From contig CAKAPZ010000072.1 of assembly GCA_916720015.1 (NCBI GenBank), forward strand, positions 1 to 5,538: a stretch of 5,538 bases of DNA, given 5' to 3'. The notes below the pieces were generated by a model. The model was not told where the DNA came from, made no database searches, and saw only the letters and a list, made by a program, of their open reading frames with translations. This document shows, one piece after another, positions 5,159-5,538 of the stretch. Each line of letters opens with the position of its first letter. Within the stretch, counting starts at the first letter, position 1. The translations under genes were made by a program, and so were the position numbers. The stretch is from an uncultured Atopobium sp. (GTDB lineage: Bacteria > Actinomycetota > Coriobacteriia > Coriobacteriales > Atopobiaceae).

Positions 5159-5538
5159 TTATCGACCAATATTGAACTCGTAAGGCTTTTTCTCAGCAGA
5201 AATAACCTCACCATCAAGCAGGTTATCAAACGTGCCGGCAGTAACCTCAGCCTCAATAGCAGCAGCGGCATTCTGGATAATCTGCTCGTTACGCTGGGCA
5301 TTCTCGTTCTTTACCAGATGAAACTCGCCCACCATCTCTGGCATAAGACCCTCTACAACAACTTGATGCAGAGTCACGGACGCAAAGAAATTACGCAAGG
5401 TTTTCTCGGCACTGCACCAAAGGGGTCCAAAATAGCACGAATTATGACGAGGGCATGGCTCATTATTAGGACCTGCCCACTCACAGCTAGAAATGAAAAC
5501 AGGTCCCTGAACTGCCTCAACAATGTCAAGAACGCTCA
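5159..5538 (-). CDS. Rrf2-family transcriptional regulator (3' part, start beyond window)
   Basis: Rrf2 proteins (IscR, NsrR, RsrR, CymR) are winged-helix repressors or activators, many sensing Fe-S status, nitric oxide or redox state. The last 125 residues are visible, and the DNA-binding N-terminus lies outside the window. The segment SVLDIVEAVQGPVF, then three cysteines, then GPLWCSAEKTLRNFFASVTLHQVV matches the Rrf2 effector region and dimerisation helix. Cysteines are at visible positions 18, 28 and 34 (C-x9-C-x5-C), plus Cys41. IscR's His107 position, before the LW pair, is Gly here. The C-terminal tail of about 60 residues after the dimerisation helix is acidic and Ala-rich and shows no known motif. 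The stop is 19 bp upstream of the MutY-like start, suggesting one operon. The family call is good, but subfamily and ligand are unknown. Confidence 0.75.
   Translation of the reverse strand, partial: SVLDIVEAVQGPVFISSCEWAGPNNEPCPRHNSCYFGPLWCSAEKTLRNFFASVTLHQVVVEGLMPEMVGEFHLVKNENAQRNEQIIQNAAAAIEAEVTAGTFDNLLDGEVISAEKKPYEFNIGR

Noticed and set aside
5140..5301. 54-residue N-terminal extension of the MutY-like protein
   Set aside because: It would overlap the Rrf2 coding region by 143 bp, the extra residues look like out-of-frame translation, and HhH-GPD homology begins about residue 15 of the shorter form.

Overview
The window reads as chromosomal DNA from an anaerobic bacterium of roughly balanced G+C. 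The gene set (rubrerythrin, an Rrf2-type regulator, a MutY-like glycosylase without an iron-sulfur cluster) and the sequence style suggest a Gram-positive anaerobe, perhaps an Atopobium/Olsenella-type member of the Coriobacteriia. That placement is an inference, not something a marker gene here proves.

Layout. Positions 1-1915 (minus) hold the first 638 codons of mfd, the transcription-repair coupling factor, which runs off the left edge just before its helicase Walker A. A 224-bp divergent intergenic region (1916-2139) separates it from nth (2140-2811, plus), a complete endonuclease III with its [4Fe-4S] cysteines. Behind nth lie three imperfect 35-bp tandem repeats (2846-2950) and a rho-independent terminator (2975-3009). 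From about 3010 to 3368 there is no credible gene. This stretch holds two architecturally matched 118-120-bp repeat elements (3041-3160 and 3201-3318), each made of about 31-bp units closed by an inverted unit. Next is the minus-strand terminator of rubrerythrin (3369-3405) and the rbr gene (3463-4008, minus). The 177 bp upstream of rbr carry a near-consensus Fur box (4116-4136) and a GTTAAC-centred inverted repeat (4024-4048). Further right are a MutY-like HhH-GPD glycosylase (4186-5139, minus) and, 19 bp upstream of it, the 3' part of an Rrf2-family regulator gene (5159-5538, minus) that enters from the right edge.

How the genes fit together. Four of the five genes handle DNA damage or peroxide: Mfd (transcription-coupled excision repair), Nth (oxidised pyrimidines), a MutY-like enzyme (probably A:8-oxoG or related mispairs) and rubrerythrin (peroxide reduction). 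The fifth is probably a redox- or iron-sensing transcription factor, and rbr has a Fur-type site. The neighbourhood therefore looks like an oxidative-damage and repair cluster, although only rrf2-mutY looks like an operon. The least explained part is the pair of modular repeat elements between the convergent nth and rbr genes.
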